From assembly GCA_033060915.1 (NCBI GenBank), contig CM065394.1, forward strand, positions 28,966,501 to 29,030,500: 64,000 nt of DNA, given 5' to 3'. Under the pieces are notes generated by a model. It was not told where the DNA came from. It did not search any database and worked only from the letters and a program-made list of their open reading frames with translations. The position numbers and the translations under genes were made by a program. Source of the stretch: Euryodendron excelsum. Taxonomy: Eukaryota > Streptophyta > Magnoliopsida > Ericales > Pentaphylacaceae. Below, one piece after another: positions 25,601-37,500 of this stretch; position 1 is the first letter of the stretch; each line of letters opens with the position of its first letter.

Positions 25601-26345
25601 TTTATGGGTAATTTGCACGTGCAATCCTGTCTTACACGTAGAAATGTAACATATAGAAATAGAGAGATATAGAACGTAATTAAACCTCTCCAAACCCAAG
25701 CACTAATATCATGTTAAGTCACCACTTATTTTTTGAAAAATTAAACTGGTAGGAAAATAGTATAATAATAAATATCAAACTCTTTAACATTCTACCTCAC
25801 ATGCAAGCCTACCTTACAATTGGAGATGTAACATACACAGATTGAGAGAGACAAATGGGATGTTTGGATAGCAGCTTAAAAACACCATAAGCTAATAGTT
25901 TAAGCTAGTTTTAAAAAAATTATTTTTTTAAATGTCTTTTTAAAGCTTAAGCTAGTTTTAAAAGTGACTTTTGTTGAAGCGGGAAGCCAACCATAAGAGG
26001 TGTTTGGCTTGCAGTTTAAAAAAGTTATAAGCCAAAAGCTTAAGCTAGTTCTAAAAAAATTCTTTTTTAAATGGCTCTTGAAAGCTTGATTTAGTTCTAA
26101 AAATGGCTTTTTAAGTAAAAAGCCAAACACAGTTTAAAAAAGTTATAAACTATTAAAAAAGTTGTATCCAACCAATCACATAGTTTAAAAAAGTCATAAG
26201 TTGCTAAAAAACCTGCATCCAAACACCTCCAAAATGCACTCAAAGAATAAATGCAAACCGAGATACTTGAACCCAAGGATCTCCAACCTTTACTTTGATA
26301 CCATATTAGATCACTACTTATCCCAAAAACTTAAATTGTTGTAAT
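25600..26345. repeat. dispersed repeat debris around a MITE
   Basis: Short related words recur. Examples are 'gaaatgtaacatatagaaat' near 25640 against 'gagatgtaacatacacagat' near 25825, and 'atatcatgttaagtcaccac' near 25707 against 'ataccatattagatcactac' near 26298. The second pair resembles a phrase common in plant repetitive DNA. These are remnants and no coding region is visible. Confidence 0.4.
25857..26230. mobile_element. AT-rich MITE with GTGTTTGGAT termini, internally duplicated
   Basis: The left end is GGGATGTTTGGATAGCAGCTT. The complement of the right end is GGAGGTGTTTGGATGCAGGTT. Between them are runs of 'aaaaaagttataa' and 'agcttaagctagtt'. A second start-like word, GAGGTGTTTGGCTTGCAG, lies inside near 25998, so one copy may be nested in or fused to another. 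The same family occurs at 33802-33962. It has no coding capacity. Confidence 0.6.
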
Positions 26346-27600
26346 GGTTGTAGAACCATTAGCCAATGTCTGCCCTTTACATGCACCCGGCCAGTTGATC
26401 CTATCCGGGGACAAAGACCCCTGCTTGAGATGTTGCTATCAAGTTTATACAAAGTTATGTTGGCAGTTAGCATTAGACCTCGGAAATTACTCAAACCTAC
26501 CAAAGCTCATGAGCACTTTTCAACCTTAAATCAATTCTCTCTTCATGTAAAAGGGACTGCAGATATATATAGCCTGGCAGTGGAGGACCACACCACGCCC
26601 CATCCCATTTATGCACCATGCTTCCTTTGTTGTTGGAACATAGTCAAAGTAAATAGTTTTGTATCTATACTAATATAAAAAATGGCTTGAGGTGTAAAAT
26701 AATTTTTTTGGACCAATCTGCCCCAACTTAAATTTGCAGAGCCCCGAATGTCCCTAATTGCAGCTTAATCCATAATTTCAATTTCTGAAGGCTGTGGGAA
26801 TATTGGAGTCCTAATCTTGTGTCCGGGTTTATTGCATGTTTAGTTGCTCAAAAGGAGGGTTGGGGTAAAAGAAATCAGAAGATTCAAAATCGGAGACCAA
26901 ATGATAATATTGCTCTCTTGGAATTTATAATTTTGAGATTAACTGTTCCGGAATTCCTTATCTCCTTATCCTATCAAGCGAAACGAATGTAGCCAAAGTT
27001 TGTAGCACATTTAGTTCTCTAATTTTATATATAAAGATATTTTGCAATCTTTTTACCTTCTTTTTTTTTTTTTCTTGAGGGGTTTATATATATATATATA
27101 GGAGTTGGCCAGCCATGCATATATACACAAAATAATATAGTGTGTCAATGTTTCACGGATGATTGTTGGTTTTCAAAAAGTCCGCATAATCTCTTGGGCT
27201 TCAACCAGTTGTTTTGTGGCTGTTAACTCAACAGGGGAGGCATTAACTTTTCCACTTACAACACAGTCCAGGTATCATTTGACTTTTGCTCAGAACAGAA
27301 GTATAGCTATGAAGGTACTTGTACCTCTATATATGATGTTTAGATTCTCTTCTTTTTTTTTTTTCTTCTTCTGAAGTTTTGGAGTACCTTTTAATCGATG
27401 GATAACCCTTTTTCTCTGTTTGGAGAAAAATACTAATGGGCAGAGCCATTTTTTACACTGATTTGATGGTTTAGTGGTTAAATATGATGGATTTACTTAT
27501 GTTTAAGACAAATTTTTTACCAGTTAAAAATGGTTTTATTTATATAAATCCCTCAAGCCAAACAGATGGACTGGTAACCTGAGTGAACCAGCCCACTGTT

Positions 27601-27643
<43 letters not shown>

Positions 27644-28605
27644 CCTTTGAAATGTAAAATTAGTTAAGTGTTAGCAAAATTTGAAATATGAATATATAAG
27701 GAGGCCGAAGAATCTTTTCCTCCAAATTTCCACACAAATCATTCATGAATGTGCCGTATTTTGTAAATGATTCCAAAAGCAATTTGTAGATGCATCAAGT
27801 CGAGCCATCCTGCAGATGGGATGCTTTCAAACAATCATGTATAGCTTCTAATGTCATCATCAGCACAGCATTGCAATACTTACATAGCCTAGGTAGAACT
27901 GTAGACAACTAAAATTTGTATCAAGCCGAGCCGTGCATTTGATGGCAGATGCTCCACCTAAGCTGCAATTTCCACAACGTAGGTAATGATCGAAAAGATA
28001 AAGATACATGAATTATATACAAAATTATAATGTTTCTTTGGTTAAAAGTTTTCTTTTATCTTCTCACCAAAGATTAAGCTATTCTTGTTTTTATTTTTTT
28101 GAGAATTACAAGGAGGACAGAACCCAAAAAGAAAATATTAAAAAGATTAGAGTTTGAACTCCTTACCTCTTCAATGAAAGCTAGGAATATTAATTTCTCA
28201 ATTCATAAGGCTTCTAATGTAATTCTTGGTTTCATGAAGTTAGGTGGAAGCATAAGATCCAAACTATTTTAACTTGAACCACACACAATCCCTAATTTAT
28301 GAATGAAAAGATAAAAACAAAAAAAAAAGAAAAAGAAAAAGCAATATATCAGACTTCTCCTGAGATAAAGAAAATCTTCTATGCGAGCTTGATAGGGAAA
28401 GGTCGGGAGCTGAGTAAGTATAAGACAGATTTTGACAGTGGTCTCCAGAGTAGCAATGGGAATATCTAATCACTGAAAGAGAATGGAAACCAAGCAAGGA
28501 TTTGCATGCATGATAGCTAATCAACAATCACAGCAACAGAAAGGCAAAGCCCAGGAAAAGTCTTTCAATTAGGTTAAACAACTTGCAGATGAGAGAGAGA
28601 GATTA
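26346..28605. other. intergenic DNA
   Basis: No gene is recognised. It contains a (TA)n run near 27088-27101, a poly(T) at 27351-27364 and a (GA)n run at 27602-27642. A stretch from 'tctatactaatataaaa' (26662) to about 27045 has ends that recall some plant Helitrons, but the evidence is weak. Confidence 0.5.
27602..27642. repeat. (GA)n microsatellite
   Basis: Pure GA run of about 40 bases in intergenic DNA. Confidence 0.95.
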
Positions 28606-28984
28606 AAAAATAATAAAAAGCAAAAGATTAATTTGTTTATGTATAATGCAACAATAACGTAAGTACTACGTTTTTCTCTTATTACTGTGCATTTTCTTCG
28701 TCTATATATAGAGTTAGAAAAAGCGCGCAAAAAGAAGAAGAGAAAAAAGAAAGAGGAGAGAAACAATAGAGAAAAGTGACGGAGCGAAAGCTTTAGATAA
28801 ATATTGAGAGGTACAGTTGTATTCAATTTTCTTTTATAATATAATGAAACATTGGGTGATTTAGAAGATCACACCTTAATAGTTTTAAAAAAATTAATAT
28901 GATAAATATTTGACAATTCCTGAAGAAATATTCACTTTCTGTTGAATTATTTTATTAGTTTTTTATTCTTTTAGTTTTATAACA
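28606..28984 (+). repeat. 5' LTR of the copia element
   Basis: Aligns with the right LTR from 'ctgtgcattttcttcgtcta' through 'atattgagaggtacagttg' to the end 'ttagttttataaca' at 28984. The TATA-like 'gtctatatatagag' (about 28701) is shared with the right LTR. The left boundary is uncertain by about 10 bases because the TGTTAT start is not preserved. Confidence 0.75.
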
Positions 28985-29000
28985 CGTTATCAGTAGTGTT
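28985..29000 (+). other. putative primer-binding site of the copia element
   Basis: Directly after the 5' LTR comes 'cgttatcagtagtg'. It does not match the usual plant copia site TGGTATCAGAGC for the 3' end of initiator tRNA-Met. It resembles the complement of an internal, anticodon-arm part of a tRNA (TGATAACG, as in an isoleucine tRNA), as if a cleaved tRNA half served as primer. This is inference. A TGGTATCAGAGC-like word lies downstream at 29087-29100. Confidence 0.4.
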
Positions 29001-32000
29001 ACAAAATTTTCTTTATTTGAGTTTACACCGAATCTGAGATATGCTAATTTTCAGTTTAATTTCGTTGCGTATCATATTTTCAATCTTAGTATCAGAGCCA
29101 CAAAATGTCTTTCTTGTTTGCATATAGTATTTTCTTCACAAAGCTTTGGTTAAGTCGTAATGGTGGTTTAGCCAAACGATTTTCGATTGGCCTTTTTTTT
29201 TAGTATGTTATAGCATATAACAACATAATTCAATCGGTGAAATTTCATAAGAAAATCCATTCTCGTTTAACGTAGATCTAAAAAAGAAATTTTAAAATTC
29301 GAAACTTTGTTGATTTATTTCTCATATATTTTGAATTTTTAGTCTATGATATTTATAGATTTGGAATCCTTATTTCAATAGCTTTCCATAAATATGAGGC
29401 TTGACTATATTTTGATATATGAATTGAAAGATATAAACAATTTAAATTCAAATAAAAATCTAGATCAAATTAAAACAATGATATATATATATACCGGATA
29501 AATGGTATAGTAATGAATACTATTCATCAACAGTATTCTTACTATTTATAATTGATAAATATTGAGATAAATAGTATAACTACTATTTATGAACAGTGGT
29601 TTTACTATCAATGAATAGTGATTGCAAATAATATGAGAGCAAAATAAAATATAAAAGGTTTGTTGAATAAATCTTCAAAGAATTATGAAGATATTTCATT
29701 AGTCACGTACCTGTGTAGTACAATGATTAAATATTAAATAGATTTGTACTGTAGAAATAATTTTTACAGTGAGACTTCATGTATATTTGGCATATGAAGG
29801 CATAGATAGTATGAATGTTTTATTTCAAATATGAATGGGGAAGATATATGTTTAGCAAACAGTGCCAGAATGCACATAATTCTTTAAATGAAAAGTATTT
29901 TATAAACTTAACATTAGCTGAAATTAATGTTAAGACAATATTATGTATTGCAAAATTGATTGAAGTCTTTAGAAGAACTAAGCTCTAAAAAAGTTAGGCT
30001 CCAAAAGAGCTAACATAATATTGCCAAGAGTAATGAAACTTTATATTGGTGATGCCTTCTATTCTATTAGAAGTATTAGATATTTGCTTAGTTTGAGAAA
30101 TATATTTATATTACTTCTATTTTTCATGCCAGAAGCATATAATAGAGAAACTTATTACTTTTCTTCTTGGTTATATTATATTATAAAATTATAGGCTCAC
30201 TTGAAGTGATAAACTAGAAGTTTTTTCGACCCAAAAGATTTTTGTATTGTAAAATCACCTAAAGTGATACAACAGAAGCATTTTTAATCCACCATGTCTT
30301 TATGGATTACTTGTAGTGAAAGTATCTGAAGTACTTTGAGTCTAAAAGAATTTTATATTTTAGCATGATTATCTTGGTCATCCGAAATCAACAATAATAC
30401 GTTTAATAATTGAAAATTTTTCATGTACATCCACTAAAGAACCGAAAGATTCTTTTTACTAAACTATTATTTGCTTACTCTGTGAGACTAATATATCTCT
30501 TATTTATACATATCTATAAAATGGTTACTCTTTATTTACTGTTAACTCTTATATTTTATGGAGTCATTTTGATGAGTTAGTTTTTCCACAATTAGGGGGA
30601 GATGAGAGCAGTTGGAATGTTGTGAAACTGTTTCATTTTAATCCTCAAATTTTTAAAATTCTTTACTTGTAGACGATTAAAAAATTTCCTAAAGTATTCA
30701 TCGACACAAATACGATAATCAAATCATATCAATACCACTTGCTAGTACTCTGCATATATTGATATCCGTGTAAGATAATCTGTTAATATAGTAGCATATG
30801 ATTTCAAAGCGCTTGAAGCATGGGAGATCGATCGGTGCAAAAGCCAAAAGTTTTAGAAAAATAAAAATACAACAAAATAAACAAATTGGTGTTCTTGAAA
30901 AAACCATAATATCTAAACTTCCTGAATAATGAACTCTTGAGAGCAATTTTCCAAAGAGATAGAAAATTATTTCTATAATTTCTGAAGAAGAAAATGAACT
31001 TCCAAAAGAGGAATCTCCATCATTTAAACTTTCTAAAGAAGTTCTTGTAATAAAATCCCTAAAAGAGGAATATCTTGAAGAGATATCCCTTGCAAAGGAA
31101 ATGGTACCTAAAAATAATGAGATCTCAATAAATAATAATGTGAATACATGAGAACGATGAAATACAAATGGTATTATTGCAGACAACATATTTTTATTTA
31201 AAGTGACCCTTACAATTACCATAAGTAATAAAGAGACTAAACGACAAACAGTCGACATATATTAATGTTGATATAATCGATCAAAATGAAAAGAAATTAC
31301 TAAGTCAGAATTAAACGAATTAGCATAATGTAAAGTATTTGAACTTGTAAAGTATTTGAACTTGTAATTCAAACACCAAAAATAAAAATATCAGACCTGT
31401 AGTCCAAACACCAACAGATATCGGACTTATAGTCTAAACATCAGAAGATATAAAGTATTCGAATCAGTAGTCCACCCACTTGAAAATGTAAAATTGGTTT
31501 GATACAAATGGGTCTTTGCGCAATGAGAAATTGAAATAGTGCTATATAAAGCACGACTTGTACCAAAAGGTTTCTCGCAGAGACTTGATATTAACTATAA
31601 TATGAAATTATATTCTATAAAGATATAATTACATTCATATTATTGATTAGTGTGTCAGTCTTCGAAGAACTAGATATGCATCTAATGCTTATAACTTATT
31701 CATATGGTCGATTAAATAATGATATACAAATGAAAATTCTTGAAAAATTTAAGAAATCTTGGAAGTAGATATTTTAAAACCTCAAAGGTTATATTCTATT
31801 AAGCTTCAAAGATATTTGTATGAATTAAACCAATCTAGACGTAATGGTACAATGATCCCAATAAATATCTATTAAAAGAATGATATGTGGACAATACAAT
31901 TTGTCCATGCATTTTTATTAAAATATTATTGGTGTTCCTGAAGATATTAAAAAATTACTAGTTAATTAAAGAATAACTGTTAAATTAAATAGCTTAAAAG

Positions 32001-33113
32001 AACAAATTATTGTCTTGTCTTGCAGATTGAGCATCTATCAAAAAAAAAATTTATTTATCAGTTGACATATATAAAAAAATTTTTATATTGATAGAGGTCA
32101 TCCATGGAATTCTTCAATAGTTGTCTGATTATTTGATATACAGAAAGGTCATTTTCATCCTCAAGAAAATTGTGAAGAAATTCTTAGTCTTGAAGTGTCA
32201 TGTCATAGTGCTCTTGATATTCTTATGTATTTTGAAAAATACACAAGACCTGATATTATATTTTTCTGTCAACCTGCTGACAAGATATAGTTCTGCACTA
32301 ACTCTAAGACAGTAGAATGGAGTAAAGCATACATTGTGTTATATTCGAAGAATAACAAATATGGGATTATTCTATGCACAGGAGTCACTATCAGAGTTAG
32401 TTGTTAGCTATCTTTCTTATATACATAAAGCTCTGTCACTTGGTGTATTTGTTTGCTGATGACAAAACTATTATATCTTAAAACAAATATTAACGATAAT
32501 TTCTTCAAATCATTCTGAAATAATCGCAATTCATGAAACAAATCGAGAGTGCATTTGGTGGAGATCTATGATTGAACATATTCAAGCAAGTTGCGGATTA
32601 TCCTCGTTCAAAGATAATGCAGTATGTATTATACAAATTAAGGGAGACTACATCAAATGTGACAAAATGAACATATATTGTCAAAGTTCTTTTATACACA
32701 TGAGCTCCAAAAAAGTAGTGATATTAATGTCCAGTAGATACATTCAAGCGATAATTTGACGGACTTATTTACTAAAGCACTACCAATTATGACATCCGAG
32801 AAATTGGTGCACAATATTGGCGTGTGTCATCTCAAAAATCTTTTATTCTGAACAATTGAAACTATCAATTTCATACTAGCTATATAAATGATAGGGAGTC
32901 GCATACCGTACCTCTTTTCTTTTCACCAATAATTTTTTTCCTATAGGGTTTTTCTTAGCAAAGTTTTAATGATGAAGTTTTAATACACCCATACTTTATA
33001 TATTGTACAAGAATATTGCACTATTTTTCCTTTACTATGGTTTTTTCTCACTGAATTTTTCCTAGTAAGGTTTTAATAAAGTATACTTTTGTGTAAAAAT
33101 CATCCAGAGAGAG

Positions 33114-33481
33114 TGTTATGGAAACAGTAAAATTATTGTTCATGGTTGACTTGCAGCAATATTGTGAACAATGACTTTTTTCTCTCAATACTGTGCGTTT
33201 TTTTGGTCTATATATAGAACTGGAGAAAGCACGCAAGAAAAAGAAAAGAGAAAAGAAAGAGAGAAGAGAGATAGAGCAAAAGTTCTGGACAAATATTGAG
33301 AGATACAGTTGTATTTATTTTTCTTCTATAGTAAAATGAAGCATTTGGTGATCTAAAATATCAAACCTTAATAGTTTTAGAAGAATTAATATGATAAATA
33401 TTTGACAGTTCTTGAAAAACTATTCACTATACTTTGTGTTGAGTTATTTTATCAGCTTTATATTCTTTTAGTTCTATAACA
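33114..33481 (+). repeat. 3' LTR of the copia element
   Basis: This 368-bp LTR begins TGTTATGG at 33114 and ends TTCTATAACA at 33481, so TGTTAT/ATAACA form the short terminal inverted repeat expected of an LTR. It is preceded by a purine tract (ccagagagag) that fits a polypurine primer site. A TATA-like 'gtctatatatagaac' lies near 33209. No clear 5-bp target duplication could be assigned. Confidence 0.85.
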
Positions 33482-33801
33482 ATTTATGGTTTTGTGTGTT
33501 CTGCACTCTAATGCATTTTACATTTTGTTTTGCCTGTCTTTTATTTCTTCGGGAAAGTAAACAAATAATAGACAAATGAGGTCATTAATACGTAATAATT
33601 AATTAACTAGTGTAATATTTTCTGTCAATTAAGTCAAATAAAATTGAAAGTTTTGACATTTTGACCAAATAAGTCATATATATACGTCATACCTTTTTAA
33701 TATGCTTTTGATCCATCGCATACAGGTACATTGTAATATACTTTTAATCCATTGCGTACTCATGCACACGCTCATCAAACACGTACAGAGCTGACCCATT
33801 T

Positions 33802-33962
33802 GGGTGGTGTTTGAATTGTAACTTCAAAAATTTATAAATCAAAACTTAAATTAATTTTAAAAAATTATTTTTTTAAATAATTTTTTAAAATTTAAGTTAG
33901 TTCTAAAAATAGTTTTAAAAAAGTATACATTGCTAAAAAAAAAATCGCATCCAAATACCCCT
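33802..33962. mobile_element. AT-rich MITE, same family as 25857-26230
   Basis: The left end is GGGTGGTGTTTGAATTG. The complement of the right end is AGGGGTATTTGGATGCGAT. Its internal 'aaaaaagtatacattgctaaaaaa' matches the inner right flank of the copy at 25857-26230. It is 161 bp, non-coding, and lies downstream of the amine oxidase gene. Confidence 0.55.
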
Positions 33963-34558
33963 AAAAACGGTCCTCCACAGAAGCTCCGGACTTCCTGTAA
34001 CTGTCTTATACTGCCTTCCAATTCATATTCAAAGCTTTTTAAAAGGAGGGCATGAAGGTAGTGACATAATTCTAGCAATAGTAGTGTCAAGGACCCACAA
34101 AGAATGACCCAATTGGAGTAAACCCCAAAGAGGGTCAGTCAGTCAGTCAACAGACCAATAGGGTTGTTTTTAGGATATCACCTGATTTGCAACACCTCAA
34201 GAATCACGCTCCAAGAAGAAAATGGGATCAACCGAAGTCAATGGTACAACTAGTATTCCTCTTGAAATGATCATTAACCAAAACAAACCACAGTTCGACA
34301 ATGGAACAATCCATTTAAAAGAGTATACAAACCAATCATCATTTAAATTCACATTATATATATATATGGGAAGACAAGCAAATCCAACCAACACAGAGAG
34401 AGAGTGTTCCAAACCAGAGAAACAAAGTCCAGGAATGTCCACGATGTACAAGAACCGCTCAAAGGAGACATTATACAAGAAGTAAAATTCCAACTTCTGT
34501 CGAAGACACAACTAGAATGTCAGCCCACCCATCAAATTCACTTGGAAGTAACAGCCCT

Positions 34559-37500
34559 TCAAAGCTTTGCCACCAACCCATTTGGAATTGGCTTTGCTAC
34601 TGCATTGTCTTTGGCATCATTCTCTTTGCTATCCAGTTCACATGCATTAGGAGGGACATCAATTGCAGGAGAGCAGTTAAAGAACCCATGCGGCTGCACC
34701 CACTACCATAAGCTCAGAAAACACTTCAATGATACAGGGTTGGAAGAGACTATCAAAACAATCAATCACTTGTCCAAATTAAACTAGAATTTAATGCAAC
34801 TCTTTTAAATTGAACCAGAAAAAGCTGGCAAACATGAGAAAATATTTAATGAAACGGTTATACCATGTCATTTTGTTGACGTGATATCACAAGCCAATCA
34901 AATCATATCAAATGAACACCTTGAAATCCTAATTACCATGACATGCTATCAGTTAGTGGGGTACTTGGAGTAAATATATCCGTAATTTCAGGTGATTAGC
35001 ATAAAAATTCATGTATTTGGCATGATATGATTGATTTATGATATCAAGTTAGTAAAATAGAGTGGTATCACCATTGCATTAAATATTTTCTCGGCAAACA
35101 CACATAATACAAATATACATTCGATAATTACAAACAAGTTTATATATCATCTTGAATTCCGTTCACTATCCAGCTATGACTGCTTAAAATAAATGAAGAA
35201 ATAAATTAACAAAGAAATAAAGTTTCTGACTGTATATGTCAACTTATATGTTTCCTATACGAATTGAATCACGAGATATCTAAATCATTGGGTAAGTCTG
35301 TTCAATAATCTTAAGTGTACGAAAATCCAACAATAAATGACATACATATTCAACATTCCAGCCTCTATATAGAGAAAGTGAACTCATTTGTGTGCACAAT
35401 TAATTGTATTTTCACCCGACAACAAGTGACTTGCGTATTCAAGACTCCAGCCTCTATATACAGAAAGTGAACTCAGTTGTATGCACAATTATGTGGGCCC
35501 AAGAGAAGGGAGGAAGATCTATTTCAGGGAGTGGGAAGTGATTTCTCCAAGGCATTGGAGGCTTAACGAAAAGCACTTTTTAAAAAAAAATGAAACAAGC
35601 TACGCAAGCCAAGCAAACTAACCTGGCATCTCCAGAAATGCTGCTAGTGAGAACTGTAACTCTTAGCTATGTGTGACTACCATATTTCAGAGCACTCAAC
35701 TAATGGTAGCATATTTGGGCTATAAGACTCTGTCTTTCAGGCATATCTGCCTATCGAAGGTTCAAGATGGCAAGCTGATGGTGGGGTGCAAAGAATATGA
35801 AACAGTTTTAATGGTTTCAAATTTTTCTTTCTCCCATGGTCCTGCCACAACTACAAAAAAAATTTTGACAGACGTAGAGATAACAGACATTGGCCAGGAC
35901 AGAATCTCACTTTTCCTTAATAGTAAATTATGTATGCTGCTGAGAGAACTAAGATTTTCTTTCCAATTATCACTTGAGACAGTCTCAGTCAGGACTCGAG
36001 AGCAAAACTTCTACAGGTTCTGTTATACTAGTTTCTCGTCTTCCTGCAGGTATCAAAGCAGATTAGAATTAGGACTTAGGACACAGGTTTCTGATAAGAC
36101 AAGACTCCTCTTCAGGAACTCAGTAGGCTTCTCAAACAGCCCCCAAATATACTTGCTTTATCCGCATAAACAATAAAGTTTGTTTGTGAACGTCTAAAGA
36201 TGATTTGGTTTAGGTTCCATCTGCCCTTTACGATGTACAATGCACCAAATTAGGGACTAGGCAGAGGTTGAAGTAGCAGTTAAGGATTTAAAATCGATCT
36301 AAAAGATATAAGAACAAATAAAGTTTGAACCCTCGCAACATCATGGCTCTTAAGAGACAAAGAAGCAATCTTGTCTCAATGATGGACATTCCATCCAAGT
36401 CTAGTTTGTTTCCAAACCGAAAAACTCGTCAACTGATTCCCGAAGGCATCTAACAAGTATAAGGCGATTGGGAAGTGGGATTGGAAGTTGGAACTAGAGT
36501 AAAACAATCCAATTCTATCAGAGCTGAAATTGTGATTCTGTTAATTGAATGACTAAAAGATATAGATTGGAGAAATAAATTTTGAGATTCATGAATATAA
36601 TAGGAACCCAATTCCAGTCCCTCTTTTTGGTAAAACCTATGATCACAAAACAAAAAGGTATTCAACAAGATAACAAAACAGACCGCTTCATCAATAATGC
36701 ACACTTTTCCAAGTTCTGAAGACAACCCTCTTTTGTTGAAATCTTAGACACGTCTTCATCTACACACACATATAAAACAAATATAGAACCAAAGAAAAAA
36801 AAAGGAGAGAGAGAGAGAGAGAAGAATCGAGGACAATTTCAAATTTCTGTTTCTCTTAAACTGAGTTGAAGAATATAAGAAATGTGTGGCCACAAAAAGG
36901 CCTAAGCTGACTTCTAATTGAATTTCTAAAAGAAAGCATCAACACTCAATCAAAAAGCAATTCATCTAAGGAATTTGATCATAGTTTTACACAATTTGCA
37001 GATGATTTCTTTCTGTTTTGATTCAAACCCATGAACATAATTTGAGGAAAATTGAAAACCACCTACGGGTGAAGAAAAGGGCCGATCATCCACTGGAAGG
37101 AAAAGTTAGAAACAGTTTTTGTTCTTGTTAAGGCCTGATTAGAGGAAAAAATTGCTATTTGCGGGGTTTCAACAATTAAAAAACAGTGGTATAGTGATCT
37201 ATTACTACATTCATGAGTCTCCAAGTGCAACAACATGTAAGCAAATTGTCCAATCAGAACAAACAAATGTAGATGTTCAATAAAATGAAGGATAAGTTGA
37301 CTAAAGGAAGACAATGCCTATAAAACTAAAGCACACACAACTCACATTAATAGGCCAGCCAGTCTATGGAATGAGGTGCATGTCTGACTCTAAATACATA
37401 CCTGAAGCATAAAACCAATGCGCTCCACTGGCATAACAGGCCAGTCTTCCAACCGAGGAACATGTGTGAGTCCAAATACATACCTACAACAAACCGAGTC

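Larger units (their letters stand above)
28606..33481 (+). mobile_element. decayed Ty1/copia LTR retrotransposon
   Basis: About 4.9 kb, with both LTRs and a degenerate gag-pol on the + strand. Remnants appear in the Ty1/copia order, many in different frames and broken by stops. They are a protease-like CLANSARMHIIL (about 29850), a post-integrase linker with GRSIGAK (about 30820), reverse transcriptase with YKWVFAQ and YKARLVPKGFSQRLDINY (about 31500-31600) and LDMHLM (about 31670), the WNGVKH-type stretch (about 32310-32390), and an RNase H tail with IQASCGLSS, CIIQIKGDYIK and TYLLKHYQL (32570-32800). The protease motif carries N where copia elements have the catalytic D. No intact frame remains and the LTRs have diverged clearly, so the element is old and inactive. 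Confidence 0.85.

Noticed and set aside
26662..27045. Possible Helitron (starts tctatactaatataaaa)
   Set aside because: No convincing 3' hairpin with CTRR end and no A^T insertion context could be fixed; the ends are AT-rich and may be chance.
30719..31258. 179-codon open frame on - within the copia element
   Set aside because: The recognisable pol remnants are on the + strand; this frame is antisense and resembles nothing.
34404..34787. 127-codon open frame on + opposite the last amine oxidase exon
   Set aside because: The minus strand encodes the conserved PHGFFNCSP...AKL end of the amine oxidase, so the + frame is a shadow.
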